The position numbers were made by a program, and so were the translations under genes. Positions 22,979-33,000 of a stretch of DNA of 35,427 nt are shown piece after piece. How positions within the stretch are numbered: position 1 is the stretch's first letter; each line of letters begins with the position of its first letter. The stretch lies in assembly GCF_000090795.2 (NCBI RefSeq), contig NW_003546294.1:195576-231002 (forward strand), in the 5' to 3' direction. The stretch is from Amphimedon queenslandica (lineage: Eukaryota; Porifera; Demospongiae; Haplosclerida; Niphatidae). The notes under the pieces are model-generated. The model saw only the letters and a list, made by a program, of their open reading frames with translations, did not search any database and was not told the DNA's origin.

Positions 22979-24547
22979 ATGTCTGATCCAGCTTCAATTC
23001 TAGTATTGGGCAATAAAATGAGGGAGCAGATCAAAGAGCTGCAGGAGAGGAGAGCAGCGGCCATGATGAACGAGATAGCTGATCTTCAGAGAGAGAGGGA
23101 CATTGCTTTGAGCAGGCTTAAAGCAACAGAGGGGCAGGTGAAAGAACTGCAGGCAGACAACAGCCTTTTGAAGGAAAAATGTGGAGCAGAGAATGACTTA
23201 AAAATTGAAATAAACGCACTAAAGCAACTATGCAAAGAAGAAAGACTGATTGCAAATGATCTCAAGAAGAAACTTCATGGCTCAGAGAAGAAATGCAAAG
23301 ATTTGACACTGAAATTACAAGCAATAGGAACTGGAGGTGTCAATTCACCAGTCTTGGGACTTCATTCACCACTCATAAGTCATTTAAGGGTCCCTCTCTC
23401 GAAAGATAAAAGTCAGAGCATGAGCGATTTAAGCAACAGGTAAGTTTATTGTATCGCAGTCTCAAATCAAGTTATATTTATTTTAGGAAGAATGTCGAGC
23501 AAGCTTCTAGTCAACCTGGATCTCCATCTTTAACACCAGTCCAGTCTCCTTTCTCCAGCCCTACTTTTGTACCCAGAAGGTATGAGCCAGAGAGAATATA
23601 ATACACAAATTCAGTTGCACATATATAGATACAAGCTGTCAACAGTAGCTAATATGAATCAAGAGACACAGACAGATGCAATGAACACAGAGCCATCCAT
23701 GTCACCTATGATGGAGAATCTACCACGACCTGTACTGGAAGCACTTGCATCAGCCAGAGATGATCTCATGACACTTAATGATCAAAATAATGTGAGCCTT
23801 TTCGAGTCTGTGTGCTCCAGAAAGTTGACTATTTCTTAATTTCAGCTACTTCTTGAAAAGTTGCAAAAAGCAGAATATGAGAAGAAAATGTGGGAACGGA
23901 AGGAAGCAGAGATTAATGAAAAGCATAAGGTTTTATACTTGTTTTTGCTAATGTTGCATATTGAAAAGGACTGAATGATAATATAGGTTCTTAAGGAAGA
24001 GAGTGATGTATTATGTGAATCATTATCACAGTTCTCACAATGGGTCCAGTACAAACTATCATCAGTTGAAGAAGAGATGGACATATGCAAAGTTATTTAC
24101 TCACTACATGGATCACTATCTAAAGTATACAAAACATTAGATATATTTTGTAAACTATTTTTTGTAAGGATACTCAAGCAATAGAAGAAATGAGACAAAA
24201 ACTACTCAAAAGTGAATCTTCAATTTATCATTTAACATCAGTCAATGAGTGAGTGCCAATAGTTCAAATATCTTTTAATGTTATTCCTTATAGCCAACTA
24301 AAAAACGCATTGGCTGATGTAGAAATACAACTACAAGAATCAAAGACAGAAGCAAAGTAGAATAATCTATACATAGTAATATATTGGTTTAATGAGTTTT
24401 TATTTCAGAACACTAAGAGAACAGCTAAATAAAGCATTGACGAAAAAATCTTCAAGTCAACGGAAGCAGATTTCATCTCTTTACTCACCTCTTGTTAGAC
24501 AGAAAGAAAAGCAAAACTTAACTGTGGCAAAGGAAGACTATGTATAA
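22979..24547 (+). CDS. unidentified coiled-coil protein, complete
   Basis: I do not recognise the family. Exons: 22979-23439, 23487-23579, 23629-23791, 23846-23929, 23987-24124, 24169-24248, 24294-24356, 24409-24547; 406 aa, phases agree. Residues about 10-120 form a long coiled coil rich in Glu, Lys, Leu and Arg (LQERRAAAMMNEIADLQRER). A Ser/Pro-rich linker follows (SQPGSPSLTPVQSPF), then a second coiled coil from about 205 (LASARDDLMTLNDQNN) almost to the end, interrupted by FSQWVQYKLSS. There is no signal peptide, membrane segment or catalytic motif. The exon 4 donor is weak (GTTTTA). A centrosomal, Golgi or endosomal tether would fit, but that is only a guess. Convergent with the first SDR gene. 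Confidence 0.7.
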
Positions 24548-24700
24548 ATTTATGTGATATATTTGTGTTAGAGAAAATTAACAAAAATTCCTGGCATGAG
24601 AATAATGGATGTCTAACCTATAACTAATATAATCAAGTTACAACTGTTTATAGTGTGACTACAGCTACTATGCATATATGTTAGTTGTGGGTTTATTCTT

Positions 24701-25955
24701 TTACAGGTTGACTTGTTGCTCGCTGTACTCCCACAGTTTCTTGCAGTCCTCATCAATCAATGCTAGCTTGTTAGGCTTAGCTATTGAACAATTAGACCAA
24801 TACTTTCCAGTGATCCCCTCAGCTTCCTCAGATACTGCACAATGAAGTGTGGTCTGTGCTCCTTGTGTAGGTGTCTTAGCCAGTAACCATGATATTGGAT
24901 AAAGTATCGGCTATAATATTATACCAAAGAGAGACATAATGTAAACCATGTCCATATAATTTATAGCAATGAGATATATTAAGAATGTATGATTACTAAA
25001 GCCCAGCATACACTACAATCAACAATGCGTTGCTTTCAACATTTGCCCAGCCTTTGGCCAAGCAACATGTTGCCTTGAATAGAAAACCTTTCCATTCCTT
25101 TCAACAAGGTTGACAGAAAGATCAAAGGCCAACATGTTGCCTGTAGTGTATGTTGGGCTAAGAAGGATAGATGTAATGACATACTTTAAATATGGCCTTC
25201 CAACCAGCAACTAAATGTCTTCCAAGCTCAGTATTAATGCTGCCGGGATGAAGGGAGTAAGTGGTTACCCCAGTCCCCTCCAGCCTCTTGCCTAGCTCCC
25301 TTGCAAACATCACATTGGCTAGTTTGCTCCTGAAATAAGACTTTTGGGACCCGTAATGCTTTGACCACATCATGTCATTAAAATCAAGGGATCCAAAGTA
25401 ATGACCAACAGACGAGACAGTTACAATACGACTTGGAGCCGACTCTTTGATTTTATCAAGGAGCAAGTTAGTGAGCAGAAAGTGGCCAAGGTGGTTCGTT
25501 CCAAATTGCATTTCAAAGCCGTCCTCCGTGAGACAATAAGGTGTAAGCATAACACCAGCATTATTAATAAGAATATCAATACGGTCTTCTTCATCTAGGA
25601 TTTCAGAGCTGAAGGTACGGATTGATGCAAGAGAAGCAAGGTCAAGCTTTTTTAAAACAACATTCTCACTGCCACTACCTTCCTTAACGTAGGACACAGC
25701 TTCTCTCCCTTTCTTTTCATCCCTACATGCTAGTATAACTCTAGCTCCTCTTTTTGCCAAGTCAAGAGCAGTCTCTTTCCCAATCCCAGTATTAGCACCT
25801 GTCACTATTGCCACTTTCCCATCAAGCCGCCTCTTACTAGTACAGGACCTACCAATGACAGCAAAGTATCTGAACGCAGCCAATCCAAGGACTGCTACTC
25901 CAGAACAAATCAAAAGAGTGCTAAGATTACAGCAGCCAAAGTTAAGAAACTCCAT
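24701..25955 (-). CDS. SDR copy A: retinol-dehydrogenase-like (RDH11-14 type) oxidoreductase
   Basis: Short-chain dehydrogenase probably acting on retinoids or other lipid alcohols/aldehydes at the ER or mitochondrial membrane; the substrate is not deducible. Exons 25955-25185 and 24910-24701; 326 aa, usual for RDH11-14. An N-terminal membrane anchor (residues 12-32, LLICSGVAVLGLAAFRYFAV) precedes the Rossmann core: TGANTGIGKETA, NNAGVM, TVSSVGH with the catalytic Ser, and YFRSKLAN (YxxxK). HPGSINTEL and the PTQGAQTTLHCA tail motif are family hallmarks. It is about 90% like copy B by eye. An AATAAA poly(A) signal begins 3 nt past the stop, at 24697-24692. The intron carries a MITE absent from copy B. 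Confidence 0.92.
24999..25159. mobile_element. 160-bp MITE in the SDR-A intron
   Basis: The left end reads AAGCCCAGCATACACTACAA and the right end, reverse-complemented, AGCCCAACATACACTACAGG. The empty site survives in SDR-B (GATTACTAAGAAG near 26541), so the insertion followed the duplication. Flanks fit a TA (or AA) target duplication. Confidence 0.8.
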
Positions 25956-26022
25956 TTTAATTTTTTTAGCCCAGTGGGAGTTGGTTAAAAATGAAGGCGT
26001 GGCTGGGCGTTGATTAAAAATA

Positions 26023-26184
26023 ATGGTAAAAAACTAAAAGTTTAACTATTTCCAAAAACATCTTGTATTTGCCTGTTAGGGGCAAAATGAGAGTACGTTA
26101 GATAGTAGTAAAGAGAAGAGAAGAGGAAAATTAAATTTAAAATTATTTCATGTGATTTATGGCATGAGAGTAATGGATGTCTAA
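26023..26184 (+). pseudogene. truncated BORCS5 5' copy, spliced chimeric 35-codon ORF
   Basis: The BORCS5 start is duplicated here: ATG at 26023-26025, an intron 26026-26079 with GT-AG ends, then exon sequence from 26080. It begins MGQNESTLDSSK like the true gene, and then runs out of the duplicated exon into the next unit, stopping at 26182-26184. Everything beyond the N-terminal leader is lost, so it cannot work as BORCS5. The G2 and S6 residues of an N-myristoylation consensus are kept. Whether it is transcribed is unknown. Confidence 0.8.
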
Positions 26185-26268
26185 CCTATAACTAATATAA
26201 TCAAGTTACAACTGTTTATGCTGTGACTACAGCTACTATGCATGTATGTTAGTTGTGGGTTTATTCTT

Positions 26269-27345
26269 TTACAGGTTGACTTGTTGTTCACTGTATTCCC
26301 ACAGCTTCTTGCAGTCCTCATCAATCAATGCTAGCTTGTTAGGCTTAGCTATTGAACAATTAGACCAATACTTTCCAGTGATCCCCTCAGCTTCCTCAGA
26401 TACTGCACAATGAAGTGTGGTCTGTGCTCCTTGTGTAGGCGTCTTAGCCAGTAACCACATTGTTGAAATATAAAGTGGCTATACATATAAAGAGAGACAT
26501 AATGTATACAGCAATGAAATGTATTAAAATAATGTAAGATTACTAAGAAGCATACATGACATGTAATGACATACTTTAAATATGATCTTCCAACCAGCAA
26601 AGAAATATCGTCCAAGCTCAGTATTAATGCCACCAGGATGAACAGAGTAAGTGGTTACCCCAGTCCCCTCCAGCCTCTTGCCTAGCTCCCTTGAAAACAT
26701 CACATTGGCTAGTTTGCTCCTGAAATAAGACTTCTGGGCCTGGTAATGCTTTGACCACATCATATCATCAAAATCAAGGGATCCCATAACATGCCCAAGT
26801 GATGAGACAGTTACAATACGACTTGGAGCCGACTCTTTGATTTTGTCGAGGAGCAAGTTAGTGAGTAGGAAGTGGCCAAGATGGTTCGTTCCAAATTGCA
26901 TTTCAAAGCCGTCCTCCGTGAGACAATAAGGCGTAAACATAACACCAGCATTATTTATAAGTATATCAATACGGTCTTCTTCATCTAGGATTTCAGAGCT
27001 GAAGGTACGGATTGACGCAAGAGAAGCCAGGTCAAGCTTTTTGATAACAACATTCTCGCTGCCACTACCTTCCTTAACGTAGGACACAGCTGCTTTCCCT
27101 TTCTTTTCATCTCTACATGCCAGTATAACTCTAGCTCCTCTTCTTGCTAAGTCAAGAGCAGTCTCTTTCCCAATCCCAGTATTAGCGCCTGTCACTATTG
27201 CCACTTTCCCATCAAGCCGCCTCTTACTATTACAGGACCTACCAATGATGGCAAAGTATCTGAATGCAGCCAGTCCAAGGACTGCTACACCAGAACAAAT
27301 CATAAGAGTGGTAACATTACAGCAGCCGAAGTTGAAAAACTCCAT
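26269..27345 (-). CDS. SDR copy B: retinol-dehydrogenase-like (RDH11-14 type) oxidoreductase
   Basis: Paralogue of copy A in tandem. Exons 27345-26575 and 26478-26269; 326 aa. It keeps the anchor, TGANTGIGKETA, NNAGVM, TVSSLGH, YFRSKLAN and the PTQGAQTTLHCA tail. Differences cluster around residues 195-210 (GHVMGSLDFDD against GHYFGSLDFND), at 245-257 (GRYFFAGWKIIFK against GRHLVAGWKAIFK) and at the start of exon 2 (PLYISTMWLL against PILYPISWLL). These lie near the substrate loop, so specificity might differ; this is inferred. AATAAA starts 3 nt past the stop. Its start codon is 63 bp from that of BORCS5. Confidence 0.92.
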
Positions 27346-27408
27346 TTTAAATTTTTAGCTCAGTGGGAGTTGCTTGAAAATGAAGGCGTGGCTGGGCTTT
27401 GATTAAAA
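27346..27408. promoter_or_regulatory. divergent SDR-B/BORCS5 promoter
   Basis: Only 63 bp between the two ATGs, with GGCGTGG at 27385-27391. The copy in unit A (25956-26022) keeps the same motif at 25996-26002. Confidence 0.55.
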
Positions 27409-28568
27409 ATGGTAAAAAGTGTAGTGTTTTCAAATAATTTAAAAACCTATTGTCTTTGCCTCTTAGGGACAAAATGAGAGTACATTATATAATAGTAAAG
27501 TGGTAGCTACTGAGAAAGAGCAAGAGGAAGAAGAGGAAGAAGTGAGGGAAGATTTTGAAGAATTTAAGGAGCAACAGACAAGCGAAATGATGTCACCAGT
27601 ATGTAAGATTATTGACTATTATTATTATTTTATTAATTATTAGAGGAGTAAAGGTATCACTGTTGTTAATCCAAGGCCAGAGGATAGTGTTAGTTCACGT
27701 GACCAGAGTTCATTAGAACTTGCAAGACTAAAAGATTTACCCAAAGTATAATTATATTGAAATACATAACTATGTTCACATGACACCTTTCATGTACATG
27801 AAAAAGTTATGCATATTGATTTTATGTTTATTTCAACATTTGATAGTTTTGGCCGATTCTTAAGTCAACCCTTGATTACGAATATCCACTGGAATCGTTT
27901 CAAAGTATAGCATTGTGTTTTATAAATGGAAATGATGACTTAATTTCTTTTTTTCTTTTCCCTTCAGAGGGTCTATCAAGCCCTGATCTCTTATCACTGT
28001 CTCAAGATTACAAGAAGCATCTTAACCTCATAGCTCAAGTCATAGCTAATAAACAAGTAAGTACATGTGCATGTATATCAAGTATAATACATGTGGAAAA
28101 AATTTTTTAAGCTTGTTTTCTATTTTGATTTTTATGTCAGAGAGCACTGGCTAGTAGGATGAAAGATATTGAAATGTTTTCAGCTGGAATAGCACAGCAG
28201 CTGGAAAAGAGACACGAGAGAATAGAAAAAGCGTTGCCTCATTTAGAGAGAGGTAGAGCTTTAGAGCTTTTCTCTCACTTTTCTTTTTCTCTTTAGTAAA
28301 TGAATTATCACAGGTCCTTGATAACATTGGATCTCTATTGGACGATGTGGTTCCACTAATGAACAGAATTAATTACTCATTGCCGGAATCGTCTCGTTTA
28401 GAACAATTGACTGTACACAAATCGACTCATCCATCACCTCCTCTTGCAGGGGGACAGAATCTCAGACATCCATTGCATGGTATGGGAATGAGAGTTCAAT
28501 CAGAGCATGAGAATGAGGACGAGAGACAGGAAGAGGAGGAGGAGGAGGAGGAAGAAGAGAGTGACTGA
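27409..28568 (+). CDS. BORCS5: BLOC-1-related complex subunit 5, complete
   Basis: BORCS5 (myrlysin) anchors the BORC complex to lysosomes through N-myristoylation, recruiting ARL8 and kinesin for lysosome movement. Exons: 27409-27411, 27467-27598, 27644-27745, 27847-27904, 27968-28056, 28141-28252, 28297-28568; 255 aa (human 196). The first coding exon is just the ATG. Splicing gives MGQNES, an N-myristoylation consensus that supports this start. An acidic region follows (KEQEEEEEEV), then FWPILKSTL near residue 85 and the helical core SLSQDYKKHLNLIAQ, MKDIEMFS, RVNELSQVLDNIG, VVPLMNRINYSLPESSRLE, which matches human TVPLLDRLNSMLPEGERLE. The C-terminus adds about 50 residues ending in a Glu tract, absent in human. 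Confidence 0.88.
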
Positions 28569-28985
28569 TTTTATCACAATTTTAACTACTAGTAAATGAT
28601 ATTGTTTGTGTGTAATGAAGAATTAATGATAACATTAATAATGTCACTCTTTCTTACTAATGCATCAACCAGCTTCTTATACTAGAAAGAATGTGAAACA
28701 TTGAGGGCTCCGCCTCCTAGCCACACCTCGCAGTCACGCCCCCAAACATATGTACGCATGCATGCATACAGAAATTCTCATAGGTAAGGGCTTCGCCCAA
28801 ATTAGTAGCTTTAGTAGAAATCATTTTAATGTCTCAAAAATCAAAAGTATCAAATCATAATACAATATATGATATAATACAAATTTCTATAATTACAAAG
28901 GTAAAAAAAACTTAAATCAGCAATATAATTATTTATAACTTTATAACAGCATTTACTAGTTCACACAATTCATCTACATCTCCTT
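28569..28985. other. convergent 3' gap BORCS5/His-Pro gene
   Basis: Holds GGGCTCCGCC and GGGCTTCGCCC, a CCACACC/CACGCCCCC stretch at 28721-28742 and a GCATGCATGCATAC run. No ORF was recognised. Confidence 0.5.
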
Positions 28986-29720
28986 CTAATAAGTAGGTGG
29001 AGGAGGATAATACCCGCCTTGAGGTGGGGGATACCCCTGCTGAGGGGGATATCCTGATTGAGGGGGCGGAGGGTACCCCTGCTGAGGGGGCGGAGGGTAT
29101 CCCTGTTGAGGGGGCGGAGGGTAAGCAGATTGAGGGTATCCTTGAGGAGGATATCCTTGTTGAGGGGGCGGGGGGTATGCAGCAGGTGGAGGACATTCAC
29201 CAACTGGATAACCTAATTAAAATTAACAAATAAAAAGTAAAATAAAAATATTGCAAAACTAAATATATTAAATACTTGGTTGAGGAGGTGGAGCATGGAT
29301 AACAGTGGTTGGAGCAGGAACAACAAAGGTCACTTCCGGACCATGGTGTCCGTGGTGGTGGTGAGGTGGTCCATGGTGGTGGTGAGGTGGTCCATGGTGA
29401 TGGTGATGATGGTGATGGTCGTGACGAACGTCATGAGCTATGTCTGCTCTAACGGCAGCATGCTGTGCCTGATGATGCTTCTCATTCGCTTTTGCCTAAC
29501 AGATAATGCAATAATAGTATCTATCATTATCATGAAGCTACCTCAAGGACAATTGCTTTTCCTATATTGCCATGCAGAGCTGCATTCACTGCTTTGTGAT
29601 GAAGCCTTGCTTCTTGCCTTTCTGCTCTGTGCTCTTGCTAGAAAGAGATAAAGATGAGGATTAGCTAATGGAGCTTACTCTTAAAGCTTTGCGTTCTTCT
29701 CTTGCCCAATGTCCAGCCAT
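28986..29720 (-). CDS. His-cluster and PPPQQGYPP-repeat protein, no family recognised
   Basis: Exons: 29720-29679, 29637-29542, 29495-29276, 29212-28986; 194 aa. The first 70 residues are charged and probably helical (MAGHWAREERKALR, then AERQEARLHHKAV). A His block follows: eight consecutive His, then three GPPHHHH/GHHG units at about 75-105. The last 70 residues are Pro/Gln/Gly/Tyr repeats (YPPPPQQGYPP). Such tails occur in annexin A7, some opsins and CYSTM proteins, but neither annexin repeats nor the CYSTM Cys cluster is present. There is no signal peptide or membrane segment. Binding of zinc, copper or nickel and condensate behaviour are possible but inferred. Divergent from the FAM193-like gene. 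Confidence 0.75.
29000..29206 (-). repeat. coding tandem repeat (PPPQQGYPP) of the His-Pro gene
   Basis: Units of about 27 bp such as CCTCCGCCCCCTCAGCAGGG repeat with few changes; at least five copies. Confidence 0.8.
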
Positions 29721-30064
29721 TTTGCTATGTAATTGTGGAAGGAAGAAAGGAGGAAGAAGGGAGTGGCTGGTTCCAGAGCATGTGACCGTGACACGGAGGT
29801 GTACAATTTAGTTTCCTAAAATAAACGGGACGCTAATTGGCATGAAGCGAAGAAAAGTGGTAAGGTATGCGGAGACGAGAGTAAAATAATGCGGAGGAAA
29901 ACGGTACTCGCATGCCTTACTCAACACACATCCCAAAATGGCCGATTGGTGAGAAGAGAAGAAAGACAATCAGAAAGATAAAGAAAGTAAGAAGGAAGCC
30001 TCTCTCGATGTACCAAAGACATCTAACATACTTAATACTTGGTACTCTTTCCATTAGACTACAA
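29721..30064. promoter_or_regulatory. divergent promoter, His-Pro gene/FAM193-like
   Basis: 344 bp between starts, or 191 bp if the FAM193-like protein begins at the in-frame ATG at 29912. It contains a possible first-exon donor, GATTG-GTGAGAAG at 29943-29956, and an acceptor, CATTAG, ending at 30057. Confidence 0.4.
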
Positions 30065-33000
30065 ATGGCGGATCTACCTCTTAGTAATAGTCCTAATTCA
30101 TCCCCTTCGTCCTCCTCTTCCAAGAGGAAAGGAAAGAAAAAGAAGAGAAGGAGCCCATACAGTGACCCAGACTCACCAGTGGACTCCATCAATAATGAAA
30201 CTGACAATTATCCTTTAGTAAGGAGGCAGGGGGGAATAGAGAAGTGACATGATAGTGTTTGTATATTGTAATTATACACAAATTAATAAAATTAATACTA
30301 CGGATTACTTATTAAGTATTGGCTGTATTTTTTACATTGCTGCTGTTTTATTATAGCAAACTACTGATCTTGATACTCCTGTAATTACAACAGCAAAATG
30401 TGTTATATGTGGAAAAACTGTGAAACAATTAGGTAGGACTAATGTATAAATGTATTATTATTTATTCTATTGTCATTATCTCATTCATGTAGTTCGTAAA
30501 CCTGAAGTCAATGTAAGTCTTACAACATTATTTCTGCTGTTAAATCTATTTCTTTCTCTCTTTTCTCATTTCTCTCACTCTCTCTCTTTTAGGGTATTGT
30601 TACATGCGAGGCTTGCCTCAAGTTAGGCATAACTCCATCCTCTGGCGATGATGGTAAAAATTCTATGGACGGATACATGACACCACGTCGTGGCCCAGTG
30701 AAGGAGCACCTCTGTAACTGTGCAGCCTGTGTCAATAAACGGTGAGAGAGATATATATATATTAGAAATGTCTATTTTCGCTTCTTCCTCTTTTTAGTGA
30801 AAATGCAGTTCCACCAGAGGTAGAGCGCGATGCCCACATAACCCAAAGCTATTGGATGGAGATCAGGCACGTTGTCAGATGCATATACAGAGATGACATG
30901 AATCTCTCAGGTGAGATGCTAGGTTTATTATTACTGAGTCTGGTTGAGTGATTAATTTGATATTAGATTTATCAACGAGGGAAAGCATTGGCTCGGACAA
31001 GATGAGGAGTATTGTGAGGAAGTTGTGCAGTCGGGATCCACACCAGTTCTTCCAGAGGCTGGAGACTTTGGCAAGGTAGGTGGTGTACATCAATTAGAAT
31101 ATTAACAAATCTTACAATCCAAGTTACATAAAGTACTTGCAATTATTTGTCATCATCATTATCATTGTTATTGTTATTATTAATTTGTTTTTAGGGAGTA
31201 CCTTCTTGAGGTGAAAGTAAGATTATTGGAGCAGTTGTCATGTGGTTTTAATTCCCCACAACTGGCCATTGAGTTCATACAGATGCTTTTAGATGAGTAC
31301 ACCACACTCTGTTCAGCTCTACCAGGACTACTCTTCTTACTTGAACCACTGGTATACCTTATAATAAAGATAATTTAATCTCATCTTGCTGCCTTTCTCC
31401 TCATCCTGTCTCTCTCCTTGTAGGAGGCGACTGATTACGTCAGGAGTCTTGGTGTTACCATTGAACTGGTTAATAAGAACATTTTCCGTGAGCTCATTTT
31501 TGCCGAGTCATTCATGAGCTCAAACCTCCCACTCATTATTGCTCAGTTGAGACTGGCCTCCCTCTCTTCAGACCCTTTTCATCGGAGCACAGCAGACTCA
31601 CTCTCACAAAGGTTCTCCACAATACATACATACATACATATACTTAGCTTGAACCATGGATTAAATGCATGTATATCTAGTTGTACATGTAGCTTGAATG
31701 TATGTATTTGTTCATGCATGTACAGTATGTGTTTCTGGCTGTTAGTTATTTTTGAATGATATGCTAGCCAGGACTTGGGCTTATTATAAACCCAGCTCTT
31801 TTGATTAATGATAGCATCAAGAGCTGGATATTTATATCATCTAATGCAATCACTAACAATGTAGTCATTCTCTCTCTCCTCAGGTATATATGTCTAGATA
31901 GAGAGATGGAAGAGATTGGTAGAGTGTGGAAAGTGGCCAAGGAGCAGCTATTGGTCCATCACCAAGAGCTGAAGCGGGTAGGTTTTCCAGTGCTAATGGA
32001 AATTCGACATAAACGTACATGTTTATTAACGACGATGAGGAAGGTGTTATACGCACCTATGCATGTAAATATGATGTTGTGTACTCACAATATTGTCTGG
32101 CGCCATGGGCGGGTTCGGTTCTCTTATCTGAGCCTGTTGCCTTGGCAATACAATCAACACCTGGTACATGTGCAGCCATGCGAGTTGCTGTTTACTTTTA
32201 AAATCGTATTCAAAAGATAAAGGATCATTATCTGCTAGCTATAGCTAGCGCTCTGCTCTGCTTTCCTCTTAGTAGCATGTATAGACTCCAGAAATATATT
32301 TGCTGCTTGTCGCGTGATGGAGTATTTGGAGATAGAATGAGGAGGAGAAGGAGAGTAAGACTATATAGTGATAGTAAATATACTTGTAAATGATTGCTAC
32401 ATGGTTGTACATTTTAAAATATCTTCCTCTCTCTTTTATAGCATGAAGAGAGACATGCTAGTCTGTCCAAGATGAAAGCTGACAACAATCTCATGAAGAA
32501 ATCAGACCTCCCTCCTCCTCTCCCTCCCCCTCCTGTCACTGATGAATATTCTACTGAGCCAATTCAAGCTACTGGTACTTTTGTTAAGGTAATAAAATCA
32601 TAGACACATTGAGTTACATGCATGATGTGTCCTTCATTTACATGTAGTTAAAAGATGATCCTATAGAAGAGCCTGTACAGTCTAAAGCAACAAAGTAAGA
32701 CAGTGGCTCCCCTATTGTATGAAGGACTATGAGTTTCAATAATAATAATAAAGAAATTATATGAGTGATATTATACTAGTTTTACTATGCTGTTAATCAT
32801 TCATTACTCATGTGACATGCATGCATGAATAGAATATATGATGTGTTTGGAGTTTAAGCATGTGAATTTAGCTATACATGACATGTACCAAGGTCGGGGT
32901 CAACCACCAACCCAAATGCTTAAGCCCAAGCACTTTAAGAAGGGCTTAAAGCATAACGATTGTAATGGCTTTTGTGATTAGGGTGCTTAAGAACAAGCAC

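Larger units (their letters stand above)
24592..27535. repeat. tandem segmental duplication: SDR gene plus BORCS5 5' end
   Basis: Unit A runs from about 24592 to 26130 and unit B from about 26160 to 27535, in direct orientation. They start alike (TGGCATGAGA, then AATGGATGTCTAACC) and contain near-identical SDR genes. Both continue through the shared promoter (GAAGGCGTGGCTGGGC) and an ATG-intron-GGxCAAAATGAGAGTAC segment. Similarity fades after about AGTAGTAAAG in unit A. Unit A is longer partly because of a 160-bp MITE in its intron. BORCS5 continues intact only beyond unit B. Confidence 0.9.

Noticed and set aside
25019-25210. Short minus-strand ORF across the SDR-A intron
   Set aside because: It is the MITE plus flanking intron read through; SDR-B shows the intron without it.
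28500-28568. CRISPR-like or regulatory GA repeat
   Set aside because: It is the in-frame Glu tract of BORCS5 (GAG/GAA codons) that ends at its stop codon.
28997-29233. Glu/Gly-rich plus-strand ORF opposite the His-Pro gene
   Set aside because: It is the antisense of the PPPQQGYPP repeats, which are in phase with spliced upstream exons on the minus strand.
29912-30064. N-terminal extension MPYSTHIPKW of the FAM193-like protein
   Set aside because: The stretch is basic and low in coding character and contains plausible 5'-UTR intron borders; kept only as an alternative start.
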